Positions 50,720 to 60,147 of a stretch of 64,000 nucleotides of DNA are shown piece after piece; within the stretch, counting starts at the first letter, position 1; every line of letters begins with the position of its first letter. The translations under genes were made by a program, and so were the position numbers. This stretch comes from CAZNHL01 sp964572965 (GTDB taxonomy: Bacteria; Bacteroidota; Bacteroidia; Cytophagales; UBA9547). The stretch is from positions 27,297 through 91,296 of the forward strand of contig CAZNHL010000006.1 in assembly GCA_964572965.1 (NCBI GenBank). The letters are read 5' to 3'. The notes beneath the pieces are model-generated. The model had not been told where the DNA came from. It was given only the letters and a program-made list of their open reading frames with translations, and searched no databases.

Positions 50720-53700
50720 AAAATACATCATATTATTACTGACAATCCTTATTGGCCGGGTTTCAATACTGGCACAGGATCCGTATCCGAATCTCAATTT
50801 TTCTCAAAGAACTTTTGCTAATTGGAAACTTTACATGGGGCCTCAGCAAGGAGGAGGTGGAAACCGTACTGTTCTGTACAACGATATCAGTACCGGTGCT
50901 GCTACTATTCCCGGCGGCTATTTTCAGTTTATTTATCCATCTGCAAATCCGGCTGCAAAACCGGAAGACCCTAATACTTGCTATAATATTCGGAGAGTAC
51001 CGCTAGATAAGAAATATTCAGTAAGAGTAGGGCCACTTTCGCCAGGAGGTTATGGTAATCCAAAAGGCTATAAAGCTGCTTATACCATGCATGTGGTACC
51101 TGAGCGTACAACTCTGGTATATAGTTTCGCTTTCGTACAGCAGTTTGATCATGGTTCAGGCGGGGGCAACGACCCGGCAGGTTTTGGGGGCAGTGCTTCC
51201 GGAGCTGGCAACAATGCTTCTATGTGGTTACAGACCCTTGACGCTAATGGCAATCAGGTGGCTGGTGTTTGTGGTAATTACCGCCTTTACCCGGGCGCAG
51301 GTAAAGACGTATCGTGGTTTGATTGGAATTATTGTGGAGAAATCAGCAATACTCCATGGATTACGGATGTATTGGATTTAAAAGCTTTTATTGGGCAGGA
51401 TATTACCATTGAATTTAATACAATGGACTGTTATACCGGTCACCACATGGCTTATGCTTATGTTTCACCGGAAACATTCCCGGCTGATACTAATGCCTAT
51501 TATTGTCCGGGAGATTCCGTTTACATCAGTGCTCCACGTGGTTTTAAAACATATCAATGGCGTGAAATAGGAGGAACCTTTACTGATACAAAGCACAACT
51601 CCGGAAAAATAGGCAAAGATCTTCCGCATGTACATAAGCTTGGAATTGCTAATCCCCGCGACCGTGCCAAATACGAGTGTACTTTTACTTCCTATAGCGG
51701 CTGCAGTGCAAAAGTAGTCTATGAGCTTATTGCAGATTCCATTCATGCCGCTTATGCCAGTGATTTTGATACAGATGCCTGCCGTAAACAGGTATTTACA
51801 GATAAATCTTCTGTTAAATACCCGGATTATTCGGGAGTGCTCAAACGGCAATGGAATTTTGCAGACCCTTTAACCGGAGTAAATAATACCAGCACGGCAC
51901 AGAGACCTTCCCATGTTTTTTCGGATACTGGCAAATATCAGGTGAAATTGTTGGTGACCTCAAAAACCGGTTGTAAAGATTCTCTTACAAAGCCGGTTCA
52001 TATTAAAGCTCAGGGCTTACCAAATTTTACTTTTGACAATAGCTGTCAGAACAATAGCATCCGTTTTAGCAATACTTCACTGGCGCTTACAGGAACTTTT
52101 ACAAAGAATATATGGACGTTTGGCGATGGTAATACTGATATTGCAAACAATCCCGTACACAAGTATGCTGCACACGGAACCTATCCGGTCACATTAAAAA
52201 CCTTTACCTCCGAAGGCTGTATTGATTCAGTAACTAAAAATGTGACTGTGTATCCATTGCCTGAAGCAAAGTTTAACCTTGTCAATAAATGTGAAGGCAA
52301 ATTGGTGGCTCCTGCTGATTTGTCAACAATAGTTTCAGGATCAATTACGGGTTGGGAGTGGAGCTATGGGGATGGTGCCGCCAACACCATAACTCAACAA
52401 AGTACTCATCTTTATAAAAATCCGGGAAGCTATAAAGTAACATTATTTGTCAATTCCGATAAAGGCTGTAAAGACTCAGTAGAGAAAACCGTAGTTATTT
52501 ACCGCAACCCGGCAGCTGTATTTACTTCGGCAGACGACCCTCTTATTTGCAGAGGTATTGTTTTTACAGAAAATTCCACAAATAGCGAAGGTACAATCAC
52601 ATCATGGAAATGGAACTTTAATGATCACCTTTCAGGAAGCCGGAATACCAGTAATCAGCAACACCCTAAGCATACTTTCAGCCAGTCCGGAACTTACGAA
52701 GTTTCCTTAATACTAAACTCCTCTCTGGGATGTAGCGATACTAGTAAAAATATCATTACAATACCTCCAAACCAGGCTGCCGCTAATTTTATATTCAATA
52801 ATACCTGTGTTGGTAGCCAACTCTCGTTTACAGATGTTTCAACCGGAAATATCAGCTCATGGAAATGGAACTTCGGTGATAATAATTCCGCTTCGGAAAA
52901 ATCGCCGAAGCATACCTATACTTCGGCAGGAGAATTTGCAGCAAAACTTACGATTACTTTCGGAACCTGTACCGATAGTCTCAGCCGGAATGTTACTGTT
53001 TATCCATTACCCGAAGCAAAGTTTGACCTGAAGGAGGGTTGCGAAGGGTCAGCCATTATACCCAAAGAAAAATCTGTAATAGTCTCCGGTAATATTGAAA
53101 ACTGGCAATGGCACTTCGGAGATGGTTCTCCTGCTGTAAATGCTCAACAATGCAGCCATATTTATGCCGGTAAAGGCAATTATGCATTGTCATTAGTGGT
53201 CAATTCTGATAAAGGCTGTAAAGATTCTTTGCAGAAAACGGTGCACATTAATGAGATGCCCGTAGCAGATTTTACACTCGATATCAATAAAGGCTGTGCA
53301 CCGGTATGTATTAATTTGACAAACCGGTCAGTCATTTCAACAGGCAAAATAGATACTTATCAATGGTTGATGAACAGTCAGCAATTAGGGACTACCGAGG
53401 ACCTCTATGCCTGTTTTAAGGAAGCAGGTACTCAGTCAATTGTTCTTGAAGTAACGTCGTCGGGAGGCTGTAAAAAAAGCATCAGTAAAACCATCGAAGT
53501 TTATCCCTTACCCGAAGCCGGATTCTCAGCTAATCCGCAACCGGCAAGCACACTTGATCCGGTAATTCACTTTATCAACCTGTCCAAAGGAGCAAGCACT
53601 TATCAGTGGATCTTTGGCGATGATTCCTATGGCATATTCCAGAACGAGGTTCATACTTATCCCCGCAGTGGCCTGTACCATGTTGAGCTGATAGCAATCA

Positions 53701-54026
53701 GTGAATATGGTTGTGAATCTAAAATTGCACACGACATCGTTATTGACTCCGTCTACAGTGTACATATACCCAATGCATTTTCACCCAATGGAGACAATGT
53801 ACATGACTTGTTCGAAATCGGGAACATTCGCTTTTTTCCGGCTGCTGTGCTCGAAGTCTATAACCAATGGGGTGAACACGTTTTCAAAAGTAATTATGGC
53901 TACAGCATACCGTGGGACGGAACGAAAAATGGGCAGTCGCTTCCGGTGTCAACCTATTATTATATATTACATCTCAATAACGAAGAAAAAAAACAGATTA
54001 CCGGCTATATAACCTTGCTAAAGTAA
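50712..54026 (+). CDS. Multi-PKD adhesin-like protein with gliding-type (T9SS type B) C-terminal domain
   Basis: The 1104-aa exported protein has a signal peptide (YIILLLTILIGRVSILAQ) and an N-terminal beta domain of about 250 residues rich in Gly/Asn. A string of PKD-type domains follows, recognisable from seven W-x-F/Y-G/N-D cores (for example IWTFGDGNTD, EWSYGDGAAN, KWNFGDNNSA, QWHFGDGSPA, QWIFGDDSYG). The C-terminus (HIPNAFSPNGDNVHDLFEIG ... WDGTKNGQSLPVSTYYYIL) is the gliding-motility-associated domain that directs type IX export and, in SprB-like systems, surface attachment. Paired domains 4 to 6 repeat CKDSxxKTV and YPLPEAKF almost exactly, so the array probably grew by duplication. 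The promoter has a Fur-like box. Confidence 0.9.
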   Translation: MFKKYIILLLTILIGRVSILAQDPYPNLNFSQRTFANWKLYMGPQQGGGGNRTVLYNDISTGAATIPGGYFQFIYPSANPAAKPEDPNTCYNIRRVPLDKKYSVRVGPLSPGGYGNPKGYKAAYTMHVVPERTTLVYSFAFVQQFDHGSGGGNDPAGFGGSASGAGNNASMWLQTLDANGNQVAGVCGNYRLYPGAGKDVSWFDWNYCGEISNTPWITDVLDLKAFIGQDITIEFNTMDCYTGHHMAYAYVSPETFPADTNAYYCPGDSVYISAPRGFKTYQWREIGGTFTDTKHNSGKIGKDLPHVHKLGIANPRDRAKYECTFTSYSGCSAKVVYELIADSIHAAYASDFDTDACRKQVFTDKSSVKYPDYSGVLKRQWNFADPLTGVNNTSTAQRPSHVFSDTGKYQVKLLVTSKTGCKDSLTKPVHIKAQGLPNFTFDNSCQNNSIRFSNTSLALTGTFTKNIWTFGDGNTDIANNPVHKYAAHGTYPVTLKTFTSEGCIDSVTKNVTVYPLPEAKFNLVNKCEGKLVAPADLSTIVSGSITGWEWSYGDGAANTITQQSTHLYKNPGSYKVTLFVNSDKGCKDSVEKTVVIYRNPAAVFTSADDPLICRGIVFTENSTNSEGTITSWKWNFNDHLSGSRNTSNQQHPKHTFSQSGTYEVSLILNSSLGCSDTSKNIITIPPNQAAANFIFNNTCVGSQLSFTDVSTGNISSWKWNFGDNNSASEKSPKHTYTSAGEFAAKLTITFGTCTDSLSRNVTVYPLPEAKFDLKEGCEGSAIIPKEKSVIVSGNIENWQWHFGDGSPAVNAQQCSHIYAGKGNYALSLVVNSDKGCKDSLQKTVHINEMPVADFTLDINKGCAPVCINLTNRSVISTGKIDTYQWLMNSQQLGTTEDLYACFKEAGTQSIVLEVTSSGGCKKSISKTIEVYPLPEAGFSANPQPASTLDPVIHFINLSKGASTYQWIFGDDSYGIFQNEVHTYPRSGLYHVELIAISEYGCESKIAHDIVIDSVYSVHIPNAFSPNGDNVHDLFEIGNIRFFPAAVLEVYNQWGEHVFKSNYGYSIPWDGTKNGQSLPVSTYYYILHLNNEEKKQITGYITLLK

Positions 54027-54182
54027 CCTTTGTGCTGGCTCATTTTTGCACCGGAGCCGGGGAGGTGGAAAATGTTCTTGCCAAAGCCTTTTATTCTTCA
54101 CCCAGGCATTGTCATTTTTGGTACCTGAATTTCCGGGGGTAGGGTGCCGGTTTATTGTTTCTCTGCCTCACAACCATTTGTA

Positions 54183-54963
54183 CTACTTATTTTTCATTGT
54201 GTTATAAGTATTGTTTTCACAATCGTAAAAGTAAAAATAGATAGTGTCTGAAGCCGACTTGCGAATATTTCTTTCATCGTCATCGGTGCTTAATTTGTTC
54301 AAAGAGCAATTACATTTCTTTTGAAAAGCGATCATTTCCTGTGCTGTAGGTTTTCGCTGTAATTCTTTGGTAAGTCTATCACTGCAAGTCTTCAAATAGT
54401 TATTGCCATATTCAGTAAAAAGCTTCGCTTTCTTATTGGCAAGCTCATCAGGAGTAAGAACAGAAATTTCGCGGAATGCAAATGCAGAGGAGGAATACAG
54501 TTTTCTGTATTCAACTTTCATTACATAATGTTTAGCTGCTGACTCGAAGTAAATAGCTTGTTTAATGNNNNNNNNNNACTTGAGCAGGTGGCGCTTTATG
54601 GGAAAGAATTAGGAATTGGCTGTAACTTGTGTCGGTCCTGCTGCTTTTTATGACCACATCTGTCCAGTCAATTCCTAATTCTTTCCCATAAAGCGCCACC
54701 TGCTCAAGTACTGTTTTGGTAGGTTCCCAGATCTTTGTATAGTATTGGTAATCGATGTCTTTCTTAGGTTTTCCTTTCATCTGACCAGCAAAGTGCGGAT
54801 AATAAATTTTATTGGATAAAAGGTGAGAGATATTGGAAGTATCACTGGTTTTAAAATAGGCAAAGATATATTTAGATCGTTTGATACTTGTATTTTGGGC
54901 ATTAAGCCTGGTAGCAAATAAAAAGGCAATGCCGCAAACAATAACTCTCAATAGCGTTTTCAT
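54183..54963 (-). CDS. Secreted protein of unknown function, interrupted by an assembly gap
   Basis: Two frames on the minus strand are one gene. The N-terminal part has a signal peptide (VIVCGIAFLFATRLNAQ) and reads on through YIFAYFKTSDTSNISHLL and LGIDWTDVVIKSSRTDTSYS. After that the sequence is a fold-back copy of itself up to ten Ns (54568-54577), so the apparent LILSHKAPPAQ ending is an artefact. Beyond the gap the frame continues from IKQAIYFESAAKHYVMKVEY, not from the first ATG, to TMKNK at 54183. Visible length is near 240 residues. No family is recognised. The C-terminal part has a CNCSLNK motif and KLSTDDDERN. It is convergent with the PKD gene, 156 bp away. Confidence 0.55.
54578..54709. 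other. Fold-back duplication at an assembly gap
   Basis: The 41 bases directly after the Ns (54578-54618) are an exact reverse complement of 54669-54709, with 50 bp between. A perfect inverted duplicate touching a gap is typical of a mis-extended contig end. The first 41 bases should not be trusted as genomic order. Confidence 0.8.
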
Positions 54964-55181
54964 GAGTTTCTGATTTGTGGTTTATATAGCATATCCAATT
55001 TCGATGCCAAACGATAAAATGACGGATTCCATGCTATCTCTCATAAAAAAATGGTTCAGACTCCTGCATAGCGAGGAAAATGTCTACAATAAGTGCTGAA
55101 AATGGTTGTTGAGTGCTTGGTTGGTTAATGTACCGAGATGACTTTGTTATATAGCAGTGATACATTACGGGTGGTCGGGAG

Positions 55182-55224
55182 AAAAATAAGAGCTTACCGA
55201 TATTCCCGGTAAGCTCTTATTTTT
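55182..55224. terminator. Terminator for the metallopeptidase-like gene
   Basis: The arms 55182-55199 and 55207-55224 form a perfect 18-bp stem with a 7-nt loop (core AGAGCTTACCG) and A/T tracts on the flanks. The convergent side also has a gene 220 bp away. Confidence 0.92.
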
Positions 55225-55235
55225 ATTTAAGTGGA

Positions 55236-58103
55236 TTAAAACGTTCCGGCCAGATAAAACTGGAACATGTTCTCCTTCGTTTTATCAAAATAATCCTTAT
55301 CTATCAGAAAGCTTTCTCTGAGACCCACAGACATAGGGATGAGGTTAGCAAAAACTACGTCAAACAATATTTCAAAGCCTGCCGAGTTTTGACTGTAAAC
55401 CTGATTTGTGGCATAACGGTTTACTTGTGAAATATCACAGAAACCATTCAGGCGCAGGCGTTTCAGATAAGCAATACCGCCAAAGCCAAAATCAGGGTAA
55501 AACAGCGGCAATTGATAATTGACACTTGCCACATATTCTTCATCACCCAGGATTGGGGTATAGCCGCGTGCGTGGTTAAAGTTGTCAAGGAACCTGTAAG
55601 TATTGCTGAGCTCTTCCTGTCGCCAGCTTCCTGTGAACAGCAAGCTATGGTTGGCAAACAATCCCGGGAAATACAATGCGGCAGTTGCCATGTATTTCAA
55701 TACAGAGTTGTTGTTAACACTCTGGTTGATATTAGCCGTTATAATTTGGCCGAATCTCGGAAGAACGTTCTGATAAGCCTTTTTACGGATATTACTGAAT
55801 AGCAAACCGCCTTGAAAAACAGTATTGCTTAAAGAAGTATCAACCGATACCTTATTGTCGCCTGTCCCATACTCATAACCTGATGTTATAATCTGGCTTG
55901 CTCCTGCAATCAGCTTTAATGCAGTTGAATAAGGGCCGTTTATCCAGCTCATCGGTAACGATATATTACCACCGGCAATTACCTCTCTGAACTTTAAAGC
56001 ATTAGTGGTGTCGTCAGGGATATTACCCGGGCCGGTATATACTTTGGTAAAACGGTTATTGGCAGCGCCATAAATAGAAATTGGCAGAAAAAGTGCTGAA
56101 TAATCAACACTGCCGGTAAAATTGACTGTTTGTTCATTTCTGTTATAAGCAGCTTTCAGACTAAGCCCGAAGTCATTCAGGATATTGTCTATTCTGATCG
56201 ACCCGCCGAAAGAACTCAGATCGGAAGTAATACCCCAGGTGTGAAGTTTTGCACCTCTTATTATGCCTTTGTAATCCTTGATTTCATAGGCATTGTTGGG
56301 TACATGATCTACCATGTTTTTTTCTACAGAAGTAGTCAGTATTCTGTAAGTGGCCTGGTCTGCAGGCGCTACCAGTTCAATAGCTTTGCCTGTTTCCGGC
56401 GTGATTTCCTGTTTAGTCAGCTCCTGACCTTTGTAATTGTATTCTGACATCAAAAGCGTTTTGTTGTCTGGAGAAATATTCGGCATGTTAGCGCCTATTT
56501 TTACCGATGAAATTTGTCTCACCACTTTGTCGCCTGATAAGTTAGAAGCATACACGTTATTGATTCCCGAGTAAGATGCAGTATAATAAACCTGATCTTT
56601 ACCGATACTTGTTCCTTCAATCACATGGTGCGACCATGGGGTCAGTTCTGTTGTGCTTTTGGATGTCAGGTCATATTTCAGGATAGCCACCAGCGAATTA
56701 CGTTTTGCAATGTAAATAATGCTTTCATCGTTTTCAGACCATTTCGGGTAAGCAATGAAATCATTGTCAGGATTGGCAATAGTGTCTGTTTGTGAGCCAT
56801 CAGCCGGATTAATAAACACAATGCAGGTTCTGATATGGTCATTGGCTTTCACAGCAACAATCTTGTCGCCTTTGACAGAAAACTGTGGAGAGTACAACTT
56901 CGTTTTGCTGGTGATCCTGCGTTTTTTATGTGTAGCCAGGTCGTAAGTGACAATGTTGTTATAGTTTCTGTTTTGCCTTCTAAGGTCCGTACTCATTTCG
57001 ACCCAGGCAAACCGTTTGTTGTTGCCTGACAGGAAGTTTTCTGTAACAATACCGATGGCCGTGAGGCTTTTCTCCTTACCGTCTTTGATTAATGTCAGGT
57101 GCGGGATTTTTTTGTAACTCGATTTAATGCAGACAATGCTGCCGTCTTCCTGTTGTTGTGCCCAGGTGTAATCTGTGACCGTTTTATGAGTAGCAGTAAC
57201 GTGTGTAGTAGGGATTAGCTCCACATTTTTCAAATCCTCTTCCCAGTTTTTTTTAAGCTCATCATAAGTATGTTTGTACATTCTTCGGGTTGTGTAACCC
57301 GTATGGCGTTTCAGTGCGCGCGCGAATGGATAAAAGACACTTCTGTAGCTACTGCCGTCTTTCAATACTTTAGCCCATACCTCAGGACCAAATTCGCCTC
57401 TTACCTGATGCAGCATGGCATAACCCAGCGGATAATGGTTTGGCATCAGATCCTTGAAAGAACCATTCCTTGCTTTAATGTATCTGTAGTTTCTGTTATT
57501 GAACAACAATGCTTTTTGTTCCTGAAAAAAAGAGGGAGTTCTTCCCCTTCCCGCTGCCGATAATACCGTTTCGGTCTGAACTGCGTCACCTTCCAGATAC
57601 CAGTTAGGAATAGCAATTAACTGCAAAAGCTGCCACATACTCTGACCGCCAATCCAGTAACCGAATTTAGTAAGCCCGTTCCTGGTATTGGCCATCTGCA
57701 ATGCATGGCGATATTCATGGAATGTCAAGGCATCGAGCCAGGTAATAGAGCCCAGGTAGTTAAAACTCTGAAAACTGGTTGCATAAAACTCACTACGGAA
57801 AGGAGCCAGGCCGACATAGCCGTTTGAAATGACCTGGTTAGTCTGTATCAGCAAATCCAGGTGTTTTCTTTTTGTACCAACAGTTACGCCCAAGCTGTCT
57901 GAAATAAGGTTAATGGCATTGGCCACCCTCAACCCTTCTTTCTCGTTTCCGGCAGGGAAAATAACCTTTACAGCCTTGGTGTCAATGTATCTCCATTTTA
58001 TTTTAAGCGGGTTGTTACCCAGGACGGTCGATGTGGGAAGGTCCTGAGCAAAGGTTTTTAATGATACCATACATAGCATTAAAAACAGATAAAAATGTTT
58101 CAT
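55236..58103 (-). CDS. Outer-membrane protein joining a gluzincin-like peptidase domain, a TolB-like propeller and a beta-barrel
   Basis: The 955-aa exported protein has a signal peptide (FYLFLMLCMVSLKTFAQ). The N-terminal domain (about 30-290) carries HEYRH (His129, Glu130, His133) in LDALTFHEYRHALQMA and a downstream NWYLEGDAVQTET whose Glu171 fits the third zinc ligand, so it should be a gluzincin metallopeptidase. The middle (about 300-580) has TolB-like blades (LYSPQFSVKGDKIVAVKAND, IAYPKWSENDESIIYIAKRN, ANMPNISPDNKTLLMSEYN). The last 340 residues alternate like a barrel and end FQFYLAGTF with terminal Phe. Catalysis at the cell surface, fixed in the outer membrane by its own barrel, is inferred. 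The architecture occurs in Bacteroidota but I know of no characterised member. Confidence 0.75.
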   Translation of the reverse strand: MKHFYLFLMLCMVSLKTFAQDLPTSTVLGNNPLKIKWRYIDTKAVKVIFPAGNEKEGLRVANAINLISDSLGVTVGTKRKHLDLLIQTNQVISNGYVGLAPFRSEFYATSFQSFNYLGSITWLDALTFHEYRHALQMANTRNGLTKFGYWIGGQSMWQLLQLIAIPNWYLEGDAVQTETVLSAAGRGRTPSFFQEQKALLFNNRNYRYIKARNGSFKDLMPNHYPLGYAMLHQVRGEFGPEVWAKVLKDGSSYRSVFYPFARALKRHTGYTTRRMYKHTYDELKKNWEEDLKNVELIPTTHVTATHKTVTDYTWAQQQEDGSIVCIKSSYKKIPHLTLIKDGKEKSLTAIGIVTENFLSGNNKRFAWVEMSTDLRRQNRNYNNIVTYDLATHKKRRITSKTKLYSPQFSVKGDKIVAVKANDHIRTCIVFINPADGSQTDTIANPDNDFIAYPKWSENDESIIYIAKRNSLVAILKYDLTSKSTTELTPWSHHVIEGTSIGKDQVYYTASYSGINNVYASNLSGDKVVRQISSVKIGANMPNISPDNKTLLMSEYNYKGQELTKQEITPETGKAIELVAPADQATYRILTTSVEKNMVDHVPNNAYEIKDYKGIIRGAKLHTWGITSDLSSFGGSIRIDNILNDFGLSLKAAYNRNEQTVNFTGSVDYSALFLPISIYGAANNRFTKVYTGPGNIPDDTTNALKFREVIAGGNISLPMSWINGPYSTALKLIAGASQIITSGYEYGTGDNKVSVDTSLSNTVFQGGLLFSNIRKKAYQNVLPRFGQIITANINQSVNNNSVLKYMATAALYFPGLFANHSLLFTGSWRQEELSNTYRFLDNFNHARGYTPILGDEEYVASVNYQLPLFYPDFGFGGIAYLKRLRLNGFCDISQVNRYATNQVYSQNSAGFEILFDVVFANLIPMSVGLRESFLIDKDYFDKTKENMFQFYLAGTF

Positions 58104-58442
58104 AATGAATAGGTTAGCGGTTGGTGTTGAAATAGCGTGGTTTACAATAAATATAAGCTTAATTCATATAACAGGTATAGGTAAAAAATGTTTTTAAGTT
58201 GTCCTTGTAAATAATAGGACACTATCGTTATTAGAGGTCAGGCGGATTTTTAAATTTTAAAAAAGAAACATGAAAAATCAATTTTACACACAGAGTCTGT
58301 GTAGTCTGCTGTTTAAACATATATGCTGATAATCAGAGAAAATTGTTAGGCGGTTCTCCTAAGGATATCCCGGTGCTTCTTTGTGAGAGAGATCAGTCTT
58401 TCGGGTCTGATACCATTATCTGACGTAAGGTAATCTCTATGT
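58104..58442. other. Non-coding region upstream of the metallopeptidase-like gene
   Basis: No convincing gene. A 19-codon frame on the plus strand (58270, MKNQFYTQSLCSLLFKHIC) follows AAAAGAAAC and contains the small palindrome ACACAG-AGT-CTGTGT, but there is no other support. The promoter of the minus-strand gene should lie at 58110-58160. Confidence 0.5.
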
Positions 58443-58691
58443 CTATTTATATTGAGTTTTGTTTTCGCTTCCGGGGTGTTGCAATTGCAGGTGTTTTATT
58501 TTTTTGTTGTTGAGAGTATTGATTTCTTCAAGCTCTGTGATTCTGTGTTTTAAGCTGTCAATACTTATTTTGACCTGATAATCTCTTTTTATCAGATTAA
58601 CGTCAGAGTAGAAAGTATAAGCTGCAGCTGAAAAGCCGATAAAAATGGCTGCAATTGCAAGACCGTTTTCCTTAAGATGGTTTGCTTCCAT
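58443..58691 (-). CDS. 82-aa single-TM protein with coiled-coil tail
   Basis: This small protein begins MEANHLKENG, has one TM helix (LAIAAIFIGFSAAAYTFYSD, about residues 11-30) and a heptad-like charged tail (ISIDSLKHRITELEEINTLN then NKKIKHLQLQ), consistent with a membrane-anchored coiled coil of the FtsL/FtsB/DivIC type in size and shape. No sequence identity with those proteins is claimed. It stands alone, with more than 330 bp of non-coding DNA on each side. Function is unknown. Confidence 0.6.
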   Translation of the reverse strand: MEANHLKENGLAIAAIFIGFSAAAYTFYSDVNLIKRDYQVKISIDSLKHRITELEEINTLNNKKIKHLQLQHPGSENKTQYK

Positions 58692-59048
58692 TTGAAATTA
58701 ATTTAAAAATTAACACTCAATATGATAGTAATATTAATATCAAATTAAAAAATAGTCAATAGTTGAATTGGTAATATTTTTAGATTTGAGAGTATTTTGA
58801 AAAGTGGACTAATCACTGTTTTTGTTATGAAAATAACTGTTGGCTTATCTGAAAAAAAGTAGCTATTCTCTAAGAATAGCTGATATCCTGATTTTAGTGC
58901 GAAGTTTGATTTTCTACTTTCCCCTGAGGGTAAAAATGCTATAAAGTACCTGACTAAATAGTGCAATAAGGCGGTTATCGATAATACTAATAAGGTATAG
59001 TTATGTATTGATATATGGGTGGTGGCTTCCGCGAAATGAGTAATCCCG
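58692..59048. other. AT-rich non-coding region
   Basis: There is no supported gene here. An open frame on the minus strand (58745-59074) runs into the terminator palindrome and has no coding character. I see no motif beyond AT-rich runs near 58735-58760. Confidence 0.5.
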
Positions 59049-59106
59049 CAGTAAAATCCGAAGGCTCCCAACATCTAAGAATGTTGGGAGCCTTCGGATT
59101 TTACTG
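59049..59106. terminator. 26-bp perfect palindromic terminator after the PorP/SprF gene
   Basis: The arms 59049-59074 and 59081-59106 are fully complementary with a 6-nt loop (core CCGAAGGCTCCCAACAT). The right arm contains the stop codon of the PorP/SprF gene, so the stem begins within the coding sequence. Confidence 0.9.
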
Positions 59107-60147
59107 GTTTGGTGAATTGTACATACTTCTCTGGAAGTCAGGACAAGGAAGCCGGTGCATAGGACGTACCTTTTTACGTTTTGGCCAGTCGGCACAGAAA
59201 AGATAAATGAGAGAAATTTCGTGGCTTCCCTTAGTGTTTTGAAGGGCCAGTTTTGAGGTCGTAACATCGTAGCTGTAAACAAAAGACAAACGCTGATACT
59301 GGTAACCTAAGTGAAAGGAAAGGGCATCGCTGTTTTTAATCTGGTTGTCCTGTTTGAAAAAGATACCGCGATACCACATACCAAACATAATTGAGTTTTT
59401 GATCAGGTACACACCCAGATCAAGCTGGTCAAATTTGCCCTGAGCTTTATAAAGGAAAGTAGGGATAATCCATAACCAATCGGCTTCTTTGTATGATTTA
59501 GTAGCGCTGTAATGAAAATTATAACCACCATGTACTGTGTATTTGATTGGTAATCGGCTACCTGTCAGATAAAATGCCTGTTTCGGTTGTGTAAGGTGGC
59601 TGGCAGAGAAACCCAGCCAGTAAGTTTTTTCACCATAGACCATTGTTCCCGCAGAAATATCGCCGTAGTTGACCCTGCTGAAACCACTTACCGGATCACT
59701 GGTGGAAGGTTGGGTAACGGTAGTGCCGGAAAACTGATCTTCGAAAATAAGACGGCTATAATCAAGGCTTCTGGAAACATAGGTTCCCTGTAATCCAAAG
59801 CGAAAATTGAGCTGTTTGTTTACAGGTGCGAGGAAGCTGTAAAATCCGCTGACTTCATTACTGGTCAGTTTAGGTGAACCAATTTCATCGTGGAGTACCA
59901 TAAGCCCGACGCCGCTCCGGTAATCAGGGACATTCATGTCAATATAAGCTGCTGCGGTATTGAAAGCACCGCCGGGAAGCCCGGTCCATTGGCTGCGGGC
60001 ATTGGTACCAACCCTGTAACAGTCGATTGCTCCTGCAAGGGCCGGATTAAGCAATAGAGGAGCCGCATAATACTGCGAAAACTGAGGATCCTGCCCGAAA
60101 CTAAACAGCGATAATAATGTCAATATAATGATCAGAAGTTTTTTCAT
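59101..60147 (-). CDS. PorP/SprF-family type IX secretion outer-membrane protein
   Basis: The 348-aa protein has a short signal peptide (LLIIILTLLSLFSFGQ) followed by the family signature QDPQFSQYYAAPLLLNPALAGAI. Barrel-forming strands follow (SGVGLMVLHDEIGS, GLQGTYVSRSLDYS, WLGFSASHLTQPKQAFY) and a late LSFHLGYQYQRLSFVYSYDVTTSKL. PorP/SprF proteins are partners of adhesins with gliding-type C-terminal domains and help attach or export them. The start overlaps the stop of the preceding SprB-like gene (ATGA, 60144-60147), so the two are translationally coupled. The C-terminal tail, after the usual end near SHEISLIYLF, has an extra 25 residues rich in Arg, Lys and Pro. Confidence 0.92.
   Translation of the reverse strand: MKKLLIIILTLLSLFSFGQDPQFSQYYAAPLLLNPALAGAIDCYRVGTNARSQWTGLPGGAFNTAAAYIDMNVPDYRSGVGLMVLHDEIGSPKLTSNEVSGFYSFLAPVNKQLNFRFGLQGTYVSRSLDYSRLIFEDQFSGTTVTQPSTSDPVSGFSRVNYGDISAGTMVYGEKTYWLGFSASHLTQPKQAFYLTGSRLPIKYTVHGGYNFHYSATKSYKEADWLWIIPTFLYKAQGKFDQLDLGVYLIKNSIMFGMWYRGIFFKQDNQIKNSDALSFHLGYQYQRLSFVYSYDVTTSKLALQNTKGSHEISLIYLFCADWPKRKKVRPMHRLPCPDFQRSMYNSPNQ

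Noticed and set aside
54588..54709. Inverted repeat as a regulatory hairpin
   Set aside because: Exact 41-bp match touching an assembly gap and lying inside a coding frame; better explained by a contig-end fold-back.
58745..59074. 109-codon minus-strand frame
   Set aside because: It runs through the 26-bp terminator palindrome, is made of AT-rich intergenic sequence and shows no protein-like pattern.
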